The notes: generated by a model from the sequence alone, not told the origin. Positions 6,297 through 15,239 are shown, numbered from the stretch's first letter. The stretch is 64,000 nucleotides of DNA from Neisseria montereyensis (GCF_024834045.1 NZ_JANUXW010000004.1:1-64000); one strand, 5' to 3'. A program made the numbers and translations.

Positions 6297-7547
6297 ATGA
6301 CCACACACCACAACCCCACCACGTTAACCAAACTGGCCGACACATTCGGCACCCCGCTTTATGTTTACCAACAATCGGCGCTCACCGATGCCTACCGCGC
6401 CTATACCGATGCTTTTGCGGCATTAACCCCTTTGGTTTGCTATGCGGTGAAAGCCAACGGTAATCTGAGCATTCTCAAGCATTTTGCCGCGCTCGGCAGC
6501 GGCTTTGATATTGTATCCGGCGGCGAATTGGCGCGGGTGTTGGCGGCCGGCGGCGATGCGGGCAAAACCATTTTTTCAGGTGTCGGCAAAAGCGAAGCGG
6601 AAATCGAATTTGCATTAAATGCAGGTGTTTTGTGCTTCAATGTCGAAAGCCTGCCCGAACTCGACCGCATTCAGGCCGTGGCCGAACGTTTGGGCAAAAA
6701 AGCGCCGATTTCATTGCGTATTAACCCCGATGTCGATGCCAAAACCCATCCTTATATTTCCACCGGATTAAAAGCCAATAAATTCGGCATTGCCTATACC
6801 GATGCTTTGGCGGCATACCGCCACGCGGCCGCGTTGAGTCATTTGGATATTGTCGGTATCGACTGCCATATCGGTTCGCAACTCACCGATTTAAGCCCGT
6901 TGGTAGAAGCATGCGAGCGCATTTTATTGTTGGTCGATCAATTGGCCGCCGAAGGCATTGTGCTGAAACATATTGATTTAGGCGGCGGTGTCGGTATTGT
7001 GTACGACAATGAAGAAGTACCCGACTTGGCAGCCTATGCCGATGCGGTTGCCAAGCTATTGGGCGGCCGCGAGCTGAAATTAATGCTGGAGCCGGGTCGC
7101 AGCTTGGTTGGCAATGCGGGCGTATTGCTGACCCGTGTCGAATTTATCAAGCACGGCGAAGAAAAGAATTTTGTGATTGTCGATGCGGCCATGAACGATT
7201 TAATGCGCCCCGCCCTTTATGATGCCTACCACCGCATTGAAACGGTTGGCGATAGCAATGGCGAAGCGTTTACCGCCGATGTGGTCGGCCCGATTTGCGA
7301 AACGGGCGACTTCTTAGGCCAAAACCGCCGCCTTGCCTGCCAAGCAGGCGATTTGCTGATGGTGCATAGTACCGGTGCATACAGCAGCAGCATGGCCAGC
7401 AACTACAACACCCGCAACCGCGCCGCCGAAGTATTGATAAACGGCTCGGATGTGCGGCTTATCCGCCAACGGGAAACCATTGAACAGCAATTGGCCAATG
7501 AGCAGGCTTGCTTAGACAGCCAACCCCAAGCGCTTGCTGATAACTAA
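6297..7547 (+). CDS. lysA: Diaminopimelate decarboxylase
   Basis: Converts meso-diaminopimelate to L-lysine, the last step of lysine synthesis; PLP-dependent and cytoplasmic. The 416 residues include the PLP lysine in CYAVKAN (Lys52), HIGSQ, the glycine loop LGGGVGI, EPGRSLVGNAG for phosphate binding and the CETGD motif that contributes an active-site cysteine across the dimer. It follows lptM with a 2-nt gap. A single uptake sequence lies just after the stop at about 7553. Confidence 0.97.
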   Translation: MTTHHNPTTLTKLADTFGTPLYVYQQSALTDAYRAYTDAFAALTPLVCYAVKANGNLSILKHFAALGSGFDIVSGGELARVLAAGGDAGKTIFSGVGKSEAEIEFALNAGVLCFNVESLPELDRIQAVAERLGKKAPISLRINPDVDAKTHPYISTGLKANKFGIAYTDALAAYRHAAALSHLDIVGIDCHIGSQLTDLSPLVEACERILLLVDQLAAEGIVLKHIDLGGGVGIVYDNEEVPDLAAYADAVAKLLGGRELKLMLEPGRSLVGNAGVLLTRVEFIKHGEEKNFVIVDAAMNDLMRPALYDAYHRIETVGDSNGEAFTADVVGPICETGDFLGQNRRLACQAGDLLMVHSTGAYSSSMASNYNTRNRAAEVLINGSDVRLIRQRETIEQQLANEQACLDSQPQALADN

Positions 7548-7613
7548 AACTAAGGCCGTCTGAAACCGCCAACGGCTTGGTTCAACCACGCCAAGCCGCA
7601 CGAAAGCCCCGAT

Positions 7614-8210
7614 ATGACCCAAACCCTAATCGCCGGTGTGGACGAAGCAGGCCGCGGCCCCTTAGTGGGCAGCGTGTTTGCCGCCGCCGTGATTCTGCCG
7701 CCGGATTATGAATTGCCCGGCCTAACCGATTCTAAAAAGCTGAGCGAAAAAAAACGCGACCAACTGGCCGTGCAGATTAAAGAACAGGCGCTGGCTTGGG
7801 CGGTCGCTTCTGCCGATGTAGACGAAATTGCCGAGCTGAATATCTTGCATGCCACCATGTTGGCCATGACCCGCGCCATACACGGCCTAGCCACGCCGCC
7901 GCAAAAAGTATTGATAGACGGCAACCGTATCCCGAAAAACTTAAATATCGAAGCCGAAGCGATTGTAAAAGGCGACAGCAAGGTTTTAGCCATATCGGCG
8001 GCTTCGGTGCTGGCCAAAACCGCCCGCGATGCGGAAATGTATGCCTTAGCCGAGCGTTATCCGCAATATGGTTTCGAGCGGCACAAGGGCTACGGCACGG
8101 CGGCGCATCTGGCGGCATTGGCCGAATTCGGTATTTTAAAAGAACACCGCTTGGGCTTCGCCCCTATCAAAGCATTGGCGGCGCAAGGCCGTTTGTTTGC
8201 CGATGATTAG
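7614..8210 (+). CDS. rnhB: Ribonuclease HII
   Basis: Cuts the RNA strand of RNA/DNA hybrids and removes single ribonucleotides from DNA. Its 198 residues are the normal length. The acidic metal-binding site is visible: [12 protein letters not shown] (Asp10, Glu11), VLIDGN (Asp102) and KGDSK (Asp121), followed by the [12 protein letters not shown] helix and the HKGYGT motif. It is about 65 nt downstream of lysA, separated by a DUS. In many proteobacteria rnhB follows lpxB; here it is away from the lpx genes. Confidence 0.96.
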   Translation: MTQTLIAGVDEAGRGPLVGSVFAAAVILPPDYELPGLTDSKKLSEKKRDQLAVQIKEQALAWAVASADVDEIAELNILHATMLAMTRAIHGLATPPQKVLIDGNRIPKNLNIEAEAIVKGDSKVLAISAASVLAKTARDAEMYALAERYPQYGFERHKGYGTAAHLAALAEFGILKEHRLGFAPIKALAAQGRLFADD

Positions 8211-8226
8211 CCAAACGAAACCATAT

Positions 8227-8252
8227 AGGCCGTCTGAATAGGCCGTCTGAAT
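8227..8252. repeat. Two head-to-tail uptake sequences
   Basis: ATAGGCCGTCTGA occurs twice in direct tandem with a 14-bp period. Most other gene-end uptake sequences here are single or inverted. Confidence 0.8.
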
Positions 8253-8269
8253 AAATCGGCGGATAATTT

Positions 8270-8281
8270 GACAATATTGTC
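8270..8281. promoter_or_regulatory. 12-bp perfect palindrome upstream of the FMN reductase
   Basis: GACAATATTGTC overlaps a TTGACA hexamer at 8268-8273, about 130 bp before the start codon. It could be a small operator. No -10 box at good spacing is evident, so a promoter is not claimed. Confidence 0.3.
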
Positions 8282-8410
8282 TGGTTATGCGCAAAATTTA
8301 TACTTTACGCAAAAATCCGACCACAAATGGGTTTGCGCCATCGTACAGGCGGCAAACATTTGAATCAGCTTTATTTTTATGTACGACTATCTTTAAGGAA
8401 TAACATCATA

Positions 8411-8929
8411 ATGACTATTATCGCTTTCGCAGGCAGCAACAGTTCCACTTCCCTCAATCAGGCATTGGTAAATTATGTATCCGGTTTTTCATCCGATATC
8501 GAAGTGATTTGTTTAAAAGACTATCCCACGCCCTTATACAGCATGGATATTGAAAAAGCCGACGGCGTGCCGCAGGAAACTGTAGCTTTATATGAAAAAT
8601 TGCAACCTGCCGACAAGCTGATTATCAGCGTATCGGAACACAACGGCAATATGACGGCCTTTTTTAAAAGCCACCTTGATTGGTTGTCACGCAAAGAGCG
8701 TACCTTTTTAAAAGATAAAAAAGTATTGCTGTTGAGCGCTTCACCCGGCCCGGGCGGTGCGGCTCATGCTTTGGAAATCGCCAAAACCACCCTGCCCCAT
8801 TTCGGTGCCGAAATTGTTGATACCTACAGCATCAAAAAATTCAATGATGTTTTCCAAGACGGCAAAATTACCGACGAAACCATTGCCAATGAGCTTAAAG
8901 CATTGGTGAACAAACTGATCAACAGCTAA
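8411..8929 (+). CDS. NADPH-dependent FMN reductase family flavoprotein
   Basis: A 172-residue flavodoxin-like protein of the NADPH-dependent FMN reductase family. The open frame extends back to 8327, but the ATG at 8411 (MTIIAFAGSNSSTSLN) has a good AAGGA site before it and starts right at the first beta-strand. GSNSSTSLN is the FMN phosphate loop, and SEHNGNM lies where the family contacts the isoalloxazine ring. It probably transfers electrons from NAD(P)H to flavin or quinone; the substrate is not known. Stand-alone transcription unit, ended by an inverted DUS pair. Confidence 0.85.
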   Translation: MTIIAFAGSNSSTSLNQALVNYVSGFSSDIEVICLKDYPTPLYSMDIEKADGVPQETVALYEKLQPADKLIISVSEHNGNMTAFFKSHLDWLSRKERTFLKDKKVLLLSASPGPGGAAHALEIAKTTLPHFGAEIVDTYSIKKFNDVFQDGKITDETIANELKALVNKLINS

Positions 8930-8947
8930 TCATTTCAGCCCAATAAT

Positions 8948-8978
8948 AGGCCGTCTGAAACCATCTTTCAGACGGCCT
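8948..8978 (+). terminator. Inverted uptake-sequence terminator
   Basis: AGGCCGTCTGAAACC..TTTCAGACGGCCT 19 bp beyond the FMN reductase stop. Confidence 0.75.
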
Positions 8979-9080
8979 AAATAATTCCGGCCATATACAG
9001 TAATCAATATATGTAGGGTATTTGGCTATGGTATTTGGTGTTTATTGAATCTTGAAAAGATGGATAGATCAGGGCTGTTG

Positions 9081-9187
9081 GTAGGGGCGGATTAAATATC
9101 CGCCCGCATCCATCCCCAAAGCCATAGTGCCATTATTCAAACATTGCCCAAGCCCAAACAAACGGGGGATATTTAATCCGCCCCTAC
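9081..9187. repeat. REPIN-like GGGCGGAT doublet, copy 6
   Basis: A 107-bp unit from GTAGGGGCGGATTAAA to TTTAATCCGCCCCTAC with the GCCATTATTCAAACATTGCCC linker, in the same orientation as copy 1. The right inner palindrome has lost one base pair (GGGGGAT for GGGCGGAT). The rest of 8979-9190 holds a degenerate GTAGGGTATTTGG remnant and no gene. Confidence 0.75.
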
Positions 9188-9190
9188 AAA

Positions 9191-9222
9191 AGGCCGTCTG
9201 AAAGATTATTTTCAGACGGCCT
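9191..9222 (-). terminator. Inverted uptake-sequence terminator after the SPOR-like gene
   Basis: AGGCCGTCTGAAAG..TTTTCAGACGGCCT hairpin 30 bp beyond the stop of the operon's last gene. Confidence 0.75.
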
Positions 9223-9251
9223 GTTTTATATAACTGCTTTGTGCGATTGAT

Positions 9252-10112
9252 TTATTTGCACACCCCACGGCTTAATTTGCCATAGCGTTTGACAATATTT
9301 TGAATAGAAGCCGCATTTTTATCATCGATATTCATAAACACGACCTGCATTTTCGCCACGCTGAGCGAATTGTTTGCCGACGACGCACTTTGATCGTCCT
9401 GCTCGTCGATACGCGTTCCGCCGAAGCCCGCCGTTGCCAAACGTGAAATCAATACTTGGGCGGCCGAACGGCTGCGGGTAACGCCCACACTGATATCGCC
9501 TTCGTAAAACGTACCGCTGAAGCCTTTGGCGGCCAGATTATCCAACTGCGCCATCGCATCGCCGCCGGAAGGCACCAGTACGCGGTAGGTTTTTTGCGAT
9601 TGGGCGGCGGCTTTGGGTTTGTCGCTGCGTTTTTCTACCGTACGCGAAGCCACATGCGGCCATTGTTTCAGCAGCCCTTTAATACGGTGGTAATCGTCTT
9701 CTTCCAAGGTGATGCTGGCATTGCTGGTACATTGGCGGTTTCTATTCGCTACCTCCGCTTCTTTGCGCTCGCGCTCGCGTTTGGCTTTTTCTTCCTGCTC
9801 TTTTTTCTCTTTGGCGGCTTGCTCTTCTTTGGCCTTTTTATCCATTTCGGCCAACAGCAATTCGTCGTCTACCGGCTCCGAAGCGGCAACGGCAGCCGTA
9901 GATTCGCTTTCATTTATCCAATCCAAAGCAGCGGTTTCAGATGCTTCTTTGCCCACCTCAATCATAGGCGGTGCCAATTCTTGTTGCGCTTCGGCAACAA
10001 TAGGGATAGTCGGCGCGACGGTGGTTTTTTGTTTGTCCGCAATGCGGCCGGCAACCGTTGCGCCGAAAACAATAATATTCAATGCCACCAATACAGCAAA
10101 AAGCCATTTCAT
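9252..10112 (-). CDS. SPOR-domain-like membrane protein
   Basis: A 286-residue protein: one N-terminal transmembrane segment (about 4-22, [20 protein letters not shown]), then an acidic stretch, a highly charged Lys/Glu segment (about 88-122) likely to be helical, and a C-terminal region (about 170-245) with the [22 protein letters not shown] and [18 protein letters not shown] patterns of a SPOR-type fold that binds denuded peptidoglycan. The ATG overlaps the birA-coaX stop by 4 nt, so it is the third gene of that operon. The SPOR assignment rests on pattern, and a cell-division or wall role is inference. Confidence 0.65.
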   Translation of the reverse strand: MKWLFAVLVALNIIVFGATVAGRIADKQKTTVAPTIPIVAEAQQELAPPMIEVGKEASETAALDWINESESTAAVAASEPVDDELLLAEMDKKAKEEQAAKEKKEQEEKAKRERERKEAEVANRNRQCTSNASITLEEDDYHRIKGLLKQWPHVASRTVEKRSDKPKAAAQSQKTYRVLVPSGGDAMAQLDNLAAKGFSGTFYEGDISVGVTRSRSAAQVLISRLATAGFGGTRIDEQDDQSASSANNSLSVAKMQVVFMNIDDKNAASIQNIVKRYGKLSRGVCK

Positions 10113-11851
10113 GGTTGTTGTATCCAGTTCAATAAGCCGAAAATGACAAGATTATCTACAATTTTCACCGTGTTGTCCAAAACAAACGACGGGGGTAACG
10201 CCTGTACGACTTTCGGTGCGCCGCCGCCGGTAATGATTACGTCCACCGGTTTTTCCATCCCGACTTTTTCGCGTAAGCGCGCGTGCATCAGCAATAGCGA
10301 ACCGCATACCGCATCCATCATGCCGCTGGCCAAAGCGTTGGCGGTGGTGGTCGGGAACGGATAAACCCTGCCGTGCGGGCGGTTTAGATTGGCGGTTTTG
10401 AGTGCCATCGATTCTTTCATCAGGTGGAAACCGGGCATAATGGTGCCGCCCAGATAATGATTATTATCGGTGAGGGCATCAATGGTAACCGCCGTACCGC
10501 AACTCATCACCACGCATGCATTGGCAGTAAAACGGCGGCTGCCTAAAGCATTAAACCAACGGTCGGAGCCGTGTTCTTCAACATTGCGGTAATGGTTGCG
10601 TATGCCCAATGCCTGCGGCATCGAAGCTAGCCATTGCACCGGTTTGGGTAGCTGTTCGGCCACTTGCGCTTTTTTTACTTCGCCGCTCACAATACAACCG
10701 ATAATCCGCACCGTATCATCGCCGCGTTCCTGCCATTCCATACCCAACGGGGCAAGATTGCGGTAAGGCGCGCGCCCGGTATGCCCGATAACGCCGTTTT
10801 CCACCCATGCCCATTTTAACTGGCTGTTGCCCGCATCCAAGAGCAGATAACGCTGGGAAGCGGCCGTCTGAACGGGCTGGGGGCGCTCATCGGGGCGCAG
10901 GCTGATTTCACCGCTCACCACCAAGCGTTCGCCTTGTTCGGTTTGCAAGCGCAACGCGCCCTGCTCGGTGACGCCGGCCACTACGCCCTCGTAAAGGGTT
11001 TCGCCGTTTTGAAACAGGCGCACATGGTGGTTGTGGTCGCGGTTGGCAGCCTGATAAGCCGCCATCAACGGCGCGAAACCGTGACGGCCGAATTGGGTTA
11101 AAACGCTGTCTAATTCGTCTAATACGGCCGACAATAATTCGTCAACGCTTAACGGCGCCGTCTGAAGCACCGCCTGCACCGAAGTGGCCTCTTCGACTTC
11201 TTTAGGCAACACAAAATTCAGGCCGATACCAATCACGGCAACGGTTTTGCCGCCGCTGCGTACCGTTTCAATCAGAATGCCGCCGAGCTTGCCGCGGCCG
11301 ACCACCAAATCGTTCGGCCATTTAATCTGAGCGGCCACACCCAGCTTCACCAAAGCACGCTGGCAGGCCAAAGCCACGGCCAAAGCCAAAGCACCCAATT
11401 CGCTTTGCGGCTGTTCGAATACCTTGCCGAAGCTGAACATCAGGCACTCGCCCAAACGGTTTTGCCAAGTTTTGCCCTGCCGCCCGCGCCCTTTGCTTTG
11501 GTGATGTGCCACCACCAACAGACCGTCGGCTTTGTGATAATCGGTTTTTGCAGTTTCCAGCACAATATCGTTGCTGGATGTGCATTCATGATATAAGGCC
11601 GTCTGAAAACCATGTCGCGCACCGATTTGCCGCAGGCGCGTTTCGTCAAAAACCGCCAACGGCCGCACCAAGCGCCACTGCCCGTCGTGCTGGCGCAACA
11701 GGCCGCGGATATGCGGCGGCATTTGCTGCCACAAGCCGTTCATCTGTTGCGGCTTCAAACCGACTGCCCGCCCCAGTGCCGATACATGCTGCTGCCGGCC
11801 GTCTGAAAGCGTGGCCAACAGTTTCCAAAGCGGCGGTTTGAGTGCCGTCAT
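10109..11851 (-). CDS. birA-coaX: Bifunctional biotin ligase BirA / type III pantothenate kinase CoaX
   Basis: A fusion of two cofactor enzymes. Residues about 1-55 look like a winged-helix DNA-binding region. Residues about 90-330 form the biotin protein ligase, with GRGRQGKTW as the biotin/ATP loop and KWPNDL. From about residue 338 a type III pantothenate kinase starts with [12 protein letters not shown], continues with GTAVTIDAL and GGTIMPG, and ends in ITGGGA. The frame opens further out, but the ATG at 11851 overlaps the rfaE2 stop as ATGA and gives 580 residues starting at the winged helix. The same fusion is known in Neisseria. It biotinylates acetyl-CoA carboxylase and starts CoA synthesis. 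Several DUS copies lie inside the gene. Confidence 0.93.
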   Translation of the reverse strand: MTALKPPLWKLLATLSDGRQQHVSALGRAVGLKPQQMNGLWQQMPPHIRGLLRQHDGQWRLVRPLAVFDETRLRQIGARHGFQTALYHECTSSNDIVLETAKTDYHKADGLLVVAHHQSKGRGRQGKTWQNRLGECLMFSFGKVFEQPQSELGALALAVALACQRALVKLGVAAQIKWPNDLVVGRGKLGGILIETVRSGGKTVAVIGIGLNFVLPKEVEEATSVQAVLQTAPLSVDELLSAVLDELDSVLTQFGRHGFAPLMAAYQAANRDHNHHVRLFQNGETLYEGVVAGVTEQGALRLQTEQGERLVVSGEISLRPDERPQPVQTAASQRYLLLDAGNSQLKWAWVENGVIGHTGRAPYRNLAPLGMEWQERGDDTVRIIGCIVSGEVKKAQVAEQLPKPVQWLASMPQALGIRNHYRNVEEHGSDRWFNALGSRRFTANACVVMSCGTAVTIDALTDNNHYLGGTIMPGFHLMKESMALKTANLNRPHGRVYPFPTTTANALASGMMDAVCGSLLLMHARLREKVGMEKPVDVIITGGGAPKVVQALPPSFVLDNTVKIVDNLVIFGLLNWIQQP

Positions 11852-12357
11852 GTGCGATCCGCCGTTTCTGAGGCGCGGATTTTCGCTAATGTTTGCGTTG
11901 TGGAAGTTTGGTGTAAAAAAGGAATGGAATACACTTTGCCGCCGCGCGCCAAGGTTTCCGCCGAGCCGACGATTTTTTCTATCGGCCAATCGCCGCCTTT
12001 CACCAGAATATCGGGTTTCACCAATTCAATCACATTGGCCGGCGTATCTTCATCAAACCATGTGACCAAATCCACACTGGCCAAAGCAGCCACAACGGCG
12101 GCACGGTTTTCCAGCGGGTTAATCGGGCGGTCGCTGCCTTTGCCCTGCCGCCGCACTGATGCGTCGGTATTCAAGGCCAATACCATAGCCGCGCCGGTAG
12201 AACGCGCCTGCGCCAGATAAGTGACATGGCCGCGGTGCAGAATATCGAAACAGCCGTTGGTAAACACCAGCGGGCGCGGCAGTTCGGCAAGGCGTTCGGC
12301 CAAGGCTTCGGGCGGGCAAATTTTGCTTTCAAATTCAGGCAGAGACCATTTTTCCAT
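11848..12357 (-). CDS. rfaE2: D-glycero-beta-D-manno-heptose-1-phosphate adenylyltransferase
   Basis: Forms ADP-heptose from heptose 1-phosphate and ATP for the lipooligosaccharide core. The 169 residues cover only the cytidylyltransferase-like domain: [17 protein letters not shown] carries the HxGH catalytic motif, and [13 protein letters not shown] and the later KGGDW are typical of RfaE domain II. The kinase domain fused to it in E. coli HldE is absent, as is usual in Neisseria where the two are separate genes. First gene of a three-gene operon, with ATGA overlap to birA-coaX. Confidence 0.92.
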   Translation of the reverse strand: MEKWSLPEFESKICPPEALAERLAELPRPLVFTNGCFDILHRGHVTYLAQARSTGAAMVLALNTDASVRRQGKGSDRPINPLENRAAVVAALASVDLVTWFDEDTPANVIELVKPDILVKGGDWPIEKIVGSAETLARGGKVYSIPFLHQTSTTQTLAKIRASETADRT

Positions 12358-12456
12358 GATGCTGTTGCTTTCTTTATTGATATAGTGAGAATCATACCGA
12401 AGCGGTACGTTTTTAGAAAGATGGGGGCGGCACCGGCCGGATACAACTGATAAAAA

Positions 12457-12490
12457 CCCCGTGTATTTTATGATACACGGGGTTTTTTTA
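12457..12490 (-). terminator. Intrinsic terminator of the tRNA operon
   Basis: CCCCGTGTAT and ATACACGGGG form a 10-bp stem with a TTTATG loop at 12457-12482. On the minus strand it is followed by TTTTTA, directly downstream of tRNA-His. Confidence 0.85.
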
Positions 12491-12493
12491 TAT

Positions 12494-12570
12494 TGGGGTG
12501 GCTGATGGGGCTCGAACCCACGACAACCGGAATCACAATCCGGGGCTCTACCAACTGAGCTACAGCCACC
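12494..12570 (-). tRNA. tRNA-His (GTG anticodon)
   Basis: A 77-nt cloverleaf with anticodon GTG, an extra G at position -1 pairing with the C before the encoded CCA (a histidine tRNA identity element), and a GGTTCGAGCCC T-arm. Last of three tRNAs in the operon. Confidence 0.95.
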
Positions 12571-12590
12571 ACAAGAAAACTGATAAGACT

Positions 12591-12667
12591 TGGCGCGCCC
12601 GACAGGACTCGAACCTGTAACCGCCCGCTTAGAAGGCGGGTGCTCTATCCGGTTGAGCTACGGGCGC
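12591..12667 (-). tRNA. tRNA-Arg (TCT anticodon)
   Basis: A 77-nt cloverleaf with acceptor GCGCCCG, anticodon loop CTTCTAA (anticodon TCT), T-arm AGGTTCGAGTCCT and encoded CCA. It reads AGA and AGG codons. Confidence 0.95.
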
Positions 12668-12712
12668 ATTGCAGTTCGCATCTTTGCCAGACAAATGTCG
12701 GAACGGTAAATC

Positions 12713-12790
12713 TGGTCGGGGCGGTGGGATTCGAACTCACGACCCCCTGTTCCCAAAACAGGTGCGCTAACCAGACTGCGCTACGCCCCG
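12713..12790 (-). tRNA. tRNA-Pro (TGG anticodon)
   Basis: A 78-nt cloverleaf with acceptor CGGGGCG, anticodon loop TTTGGGA (anticodon TGG), T-arm GAGTTCGAATCC and encoded CCA. First gene of the tRNA operon. Confidence 0.95.
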
Positions 12791-12803
12791 ACGAGAGAAA
12801 CGA

Positions 12804-12832
12804 ACTATACCGAAACGGGTATTTAACGTCAA
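12804..12832 (-). promoter_or_regulatory. Sigma-70 promoter of the tRNA operon
   Basis: On the minus strand TTGACG (-35, 12827-12832) and TATAGT (-10, 12804-12809) are separated by exactly 17 nt, and the first tRNA begins 14 nt downstream of the -10 box. Confidence 0.8.
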
Positions 12833-13053
12833 GCCTGCCGCCCGACAATTTCAATATAAAACCGCTATCTGTTTCTTTTCATATAGGATTTACCCTTCGT
12901 CATACTTTATCCCGCCCTTATCCGTTGTCGTGCATATCTTCCAGAATCCGCCGCTTTAGCACCCGGTATTTTCAGACGGCCTATTCACAACGGCTCCCCC
13001 ATACCGTTTGATTGATCGGATAGTCATCCCTTTTACGGCAACGGCCTCAAAAA

Positions 13054-13115
13054 ATCCGCTGCCGATATCAAAGCGGATGAAATCAAACGCTAAAAATGCG
13101 ATAATCCGCTTTTTT
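13054..13115 (+). promoter_or_regulatory. Attenuator-like competing hairpins before folD
   Basis: Three segments can pair in two exclusive ways: ATCCGCT (13054-13060) with AGCGGAT (13072-13078), or AAAGCGGAT (13070-13078) with ATCCGCTTT (13104-13112). The second is followed by a run of T (to 13115) and looks like an intrinsic terminator. The folD ATG is 32 nt further on. The rest of 12833-13146 contains no gene; a short frame ending in KKSAADIKADEIKR before a TAA at 13091 has no start codon. No known riboswitch class is recognised. Confidence 0.4.
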
Positions 13116-13146
13116 CTACTTCAACTCCAGCAAGGAACCTACTGCT

Positions 13147-14004
13147 ATGAGCGCACAACTGATTAACGGTAAAGAAGTTTCCCAACAACGTTTGGAAGCG
13201 GTGGCCGAAAAGGCGGCCGAACGCCGCGAAGCCGGCCTGCATACCCCTTGTTTGGCCGTCGTATTGGTTGGCGACGATCCGGCCAGCGCGGTTTATGTCC
13301 GCAATAAAAAAATCGCTTGTGAAAAAGTGGGTTTCAAATCGCTTTCTTACGAACTATCTGCCGAAACCTCTCAAGACGAGCTGTTGAAATTGGTCGACGA
13401 ATTAAACGCCAATCCGGAAGTAGACGGCATTTTGGTGCAACTGCCGCTGCCGCCGCAAATCAACAGCCAAGATGTGTTGGAGCGTATTCTGCCGCATAAA
13501 GATGTAGACGGCTTCCACCCTTATAATGTCGGCCGTTTGGCGGTGAAAATGCCGTTGATGCGCCCGTGTACGCCCAAAGGGGTAATGACGCTGCTGGAAG
13601 CCTATGGAGTCGACCCGAAAGGCAAAAAAGCGGTGATTGTCGGCGCATCGAATATTGTCGGCCGTCCGCAGGCCTTGGAAATGCTGTTGGCGCGGGCAAC
13701 CGTTACCATTTGCCATAGTGCCACGCAAAATCTGGCCGACGAAGTGGCCGCCGCCGATATTTTGGTGGCGGGTGTCGGCATTCCGAATTTTGTGAAAGGC
13801 GAATGGATCAAACCCGGCGCAGTGGTGATTGATGTGGGCATCAACCGTTTGGAAAACGGCAAATTATGCGGTGATGTGGAATTTGATGTGGCCAAAGAAC
13901 GCGCCGCGATGATTACGCCCGTGCCCGGCGGTGTCGGCCCGATGACCATCGCAACGCTGTTGGAAAACACGCTATACGCAGCCACGCTGCACGATAAAGC
14001 GTAA
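13147..14004 (+). CDS. folD: Methylenetetrahydrofolate dehydrogenase / methenyltetrahydrofolate cyclohydrolase
   Basis: Interconverts 5,10-methylene-, methenyl- and 10-formyl-tetrahydrofolate with NADP. The 285 residues are normal length. The [14 protein letters not shown] helix carries the catalytic lysine, followed by [21 protein letters not shown], the Rossmann loop [11 protein letters not shown] and the C-terminal [16 protein letters not shown] signature. An AAGGA site lies 8 nt before the ATG. Monocistronic: tRNA genes lie upstream on the other strand, and a convergent LD-carboxypeptidase lies downstream beyond an inverted DUS terminator. Confidence 0.97.
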   Translation: MSAQLINGKEVSQQRLEAVAEKAAERREAGLHTPCLAVVLVGDDPASAVYVRNKKIACEKVGFKSLSYELSAETSQDELLKLVDELNANPEVDGILVQLPLPPQINSQDVLERILPHKDVDGFHPYNVGRLAVKMPLMRPCTPKGVMTLLEAYGVDPKGKKAVIVGASNIVGRPQALEMLLARATVTICHSATQNLADEVAAADILVAGVGIPNFVKGEWIKPGAVVIDVGINRLENGKLCGDVEFDVAKERAAMITPVPGGVGPMTIATLLENTLYAATLHDKA

Positions 14005-14025
14005 TGCAATGCCAATAAACATCAA

Positions 14026-14056
14026 AGCCGTCTGAAACCTTTCAGACGGCCTTTTT
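14026..14056. terminator. Bidirectional inverted uptake-sequence terminator
   Basis: GCCGTCTGAAA/TTTCAGACGGC hairpin followed by CTTTTT, between convergent folD and the LD-carboxypeptidase gene. Confidence 0.8.
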
Positions 14057-14075
14057 ATCAATATGCTTTTATCTT

Positions 14076-15239
14076 TTATTCCAAAACATTGTCTTCCAAA
14101 ATATCAATCGGATCAGGGCTGATTTGCGGCAACAGGGTATCCAAAGTCAAACTGCCCGCATCCAAAGTGGGATAGCCGCTGAATGCAACCGAATAGCCGC
14201 CGTTGGACTCGCTGCGGATTTTCGCATGTGCGCCTAATGGGAACGTGACTTTATTGCTGATATGCCCGAACGGGAAGCCGGTCAATACCGGTACTTTGGC
14301 AACGCGCGCAACCGTGTTCACCACCGAGCTGAAATCATAGCTGCTGTCGTATACGTCGCGGGTGTTGCCCATGCGGAAATCGCCGAACACAATAGCCTGC
14401 TGTTTCGACAAAATTCCGGCCAGATGCAAGGTTTGCAACATGCGCTCAATGCGGTAGGGCTGTTCGCCTACATCTTCTAAAAACAGAATACCGTCTTGAA
14501 TATCGGGCATATAGGGGCTGCCGACCAATGAGGCCAATACGCTGAGGTTGCCGCCCCAAAGCGTACCTTCCGCATTCACGCTTCTACGCTGGATATTATA
14601 AACGCTGACGGTATTTTCGGAATGGGTCGAACCACGGATAAAGGCATCCATCGTATAGGTGCTGGGTACGGCCTTGCCGAATCCGCTGTATATCATCGGC
14701 CCGGCAAAGCTGGGCATATTGCCTTTCGCCAACAAAGCCAGCTGCACGGCGCATACGTCGCTAAAGCCGAAAAACAAGGTACCGCGCTCACGCATACGGC
14801 CGCCGAGGCGGTCGAAATCGATATGCGGCAACAGGCGTATGGCGCCATAACCGCCGCGCAAACCCATCAATACTTTCGGGGTCGGCGCACGTCCGGTAGC
14901 GACATCTTGAAAATCGGCAATCCGTTCGGCATCGCTGCCGGCAAAACGTTGGTAACGGCGGAAGGCCGCTTCTTGGTTGGTGATGGTAAAGCCTGCGTTA
15001 TATAAACGTGTTAAACCGGTTTGGGTGCGTTCGGTATTATCGGCAAAGCCCGACGGCGCGACCACGCGCAAGGTGGTATCGCCACGGCCACTTGTGCGTT
15101 TCGGCGGCACGGGTTTGGCCTGACCCGACGGTTTGCCGGATTGGGTTGTGGATACACTGCCGCAGGCAGCCAATACGCCTGCGCCTGCCATTGCTGCGGA
15201 TGTTTTGAGAAAATTACGTCGGGAATGTTGCCAGCTCAT
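14076..15239 (-). CDS. ldcA: Exported LD-carboxypeptidase (peptidase S66), Tat lipoprotein
   Basis: Removes the terminal D-alanine from peptidoglycan tetrapeptides. The 387 residues start with a twin-arginine signal (SRRNFLK) and a lipobox LAAC near residue 26, so the enzyme should be folded before export and anchored as a lipoprotein, unlike cytoplasmic E. coli LdcA. S66 landmarks are GLRGGYGAIRLLP, FFGFSDVCAV with the likely serine nucleophile, the LFLEDVGEQPYRIERML glutamate region and FGHISNKVTFPLGA with the histidine. Neisserial LdcA is known to act outside the cytoplasm and to shape released muropeptides. A DUS lies just upstream of the start. Confidence 0.88.
   Translation of the reverse strand: MSWQHSRRNFLKTSAAMAGAGVLAACGSVSTTQSGKPSGQAKPVPPKRTSGRGDTTLRVVAPSGFADNTERTQTGLTRLYNAGFTITNQEAAFRRYQRFAGSDAERIADFQDVATGRAPTPKVLMGLRGGYGAIRLLPHIDFDRLGGRMRERGTLFFGFSDVCAVQLALLAKGNMPSFAGPMIYSGFGKAVPSTYTMDAFIRGSTHSENTVSVYNIQRRSVNAEGTLWGGNLSVLASLVGSPYMPDIQDGILFLEDVGEQPYRIERMLQTLHLAGILSKQQAIVFGDFRMGNTRDVYDSSYDFSSVVNTVARVAKVPVLTGFPFGHISNKVTFPLGAHAKIRSESNGGYSVAFSGYPTLDAGSLTLDTLLPQISPDPIDILEDNVLE

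Noticed and set aside
9456-10364. 302-codon frame on the plus strand
   Set aside because: Antisense to the SPOR-like and birA-coaX genes, which have overlapping starts and stops and recognisable domains.
13031-13093. Remnant coding frame ending KKSAADIKADEIKR
   Set aside because: No start codon, an upstream stop, and the sequence is explained by the competing hairpins; a decayed gene end cannot be shown.
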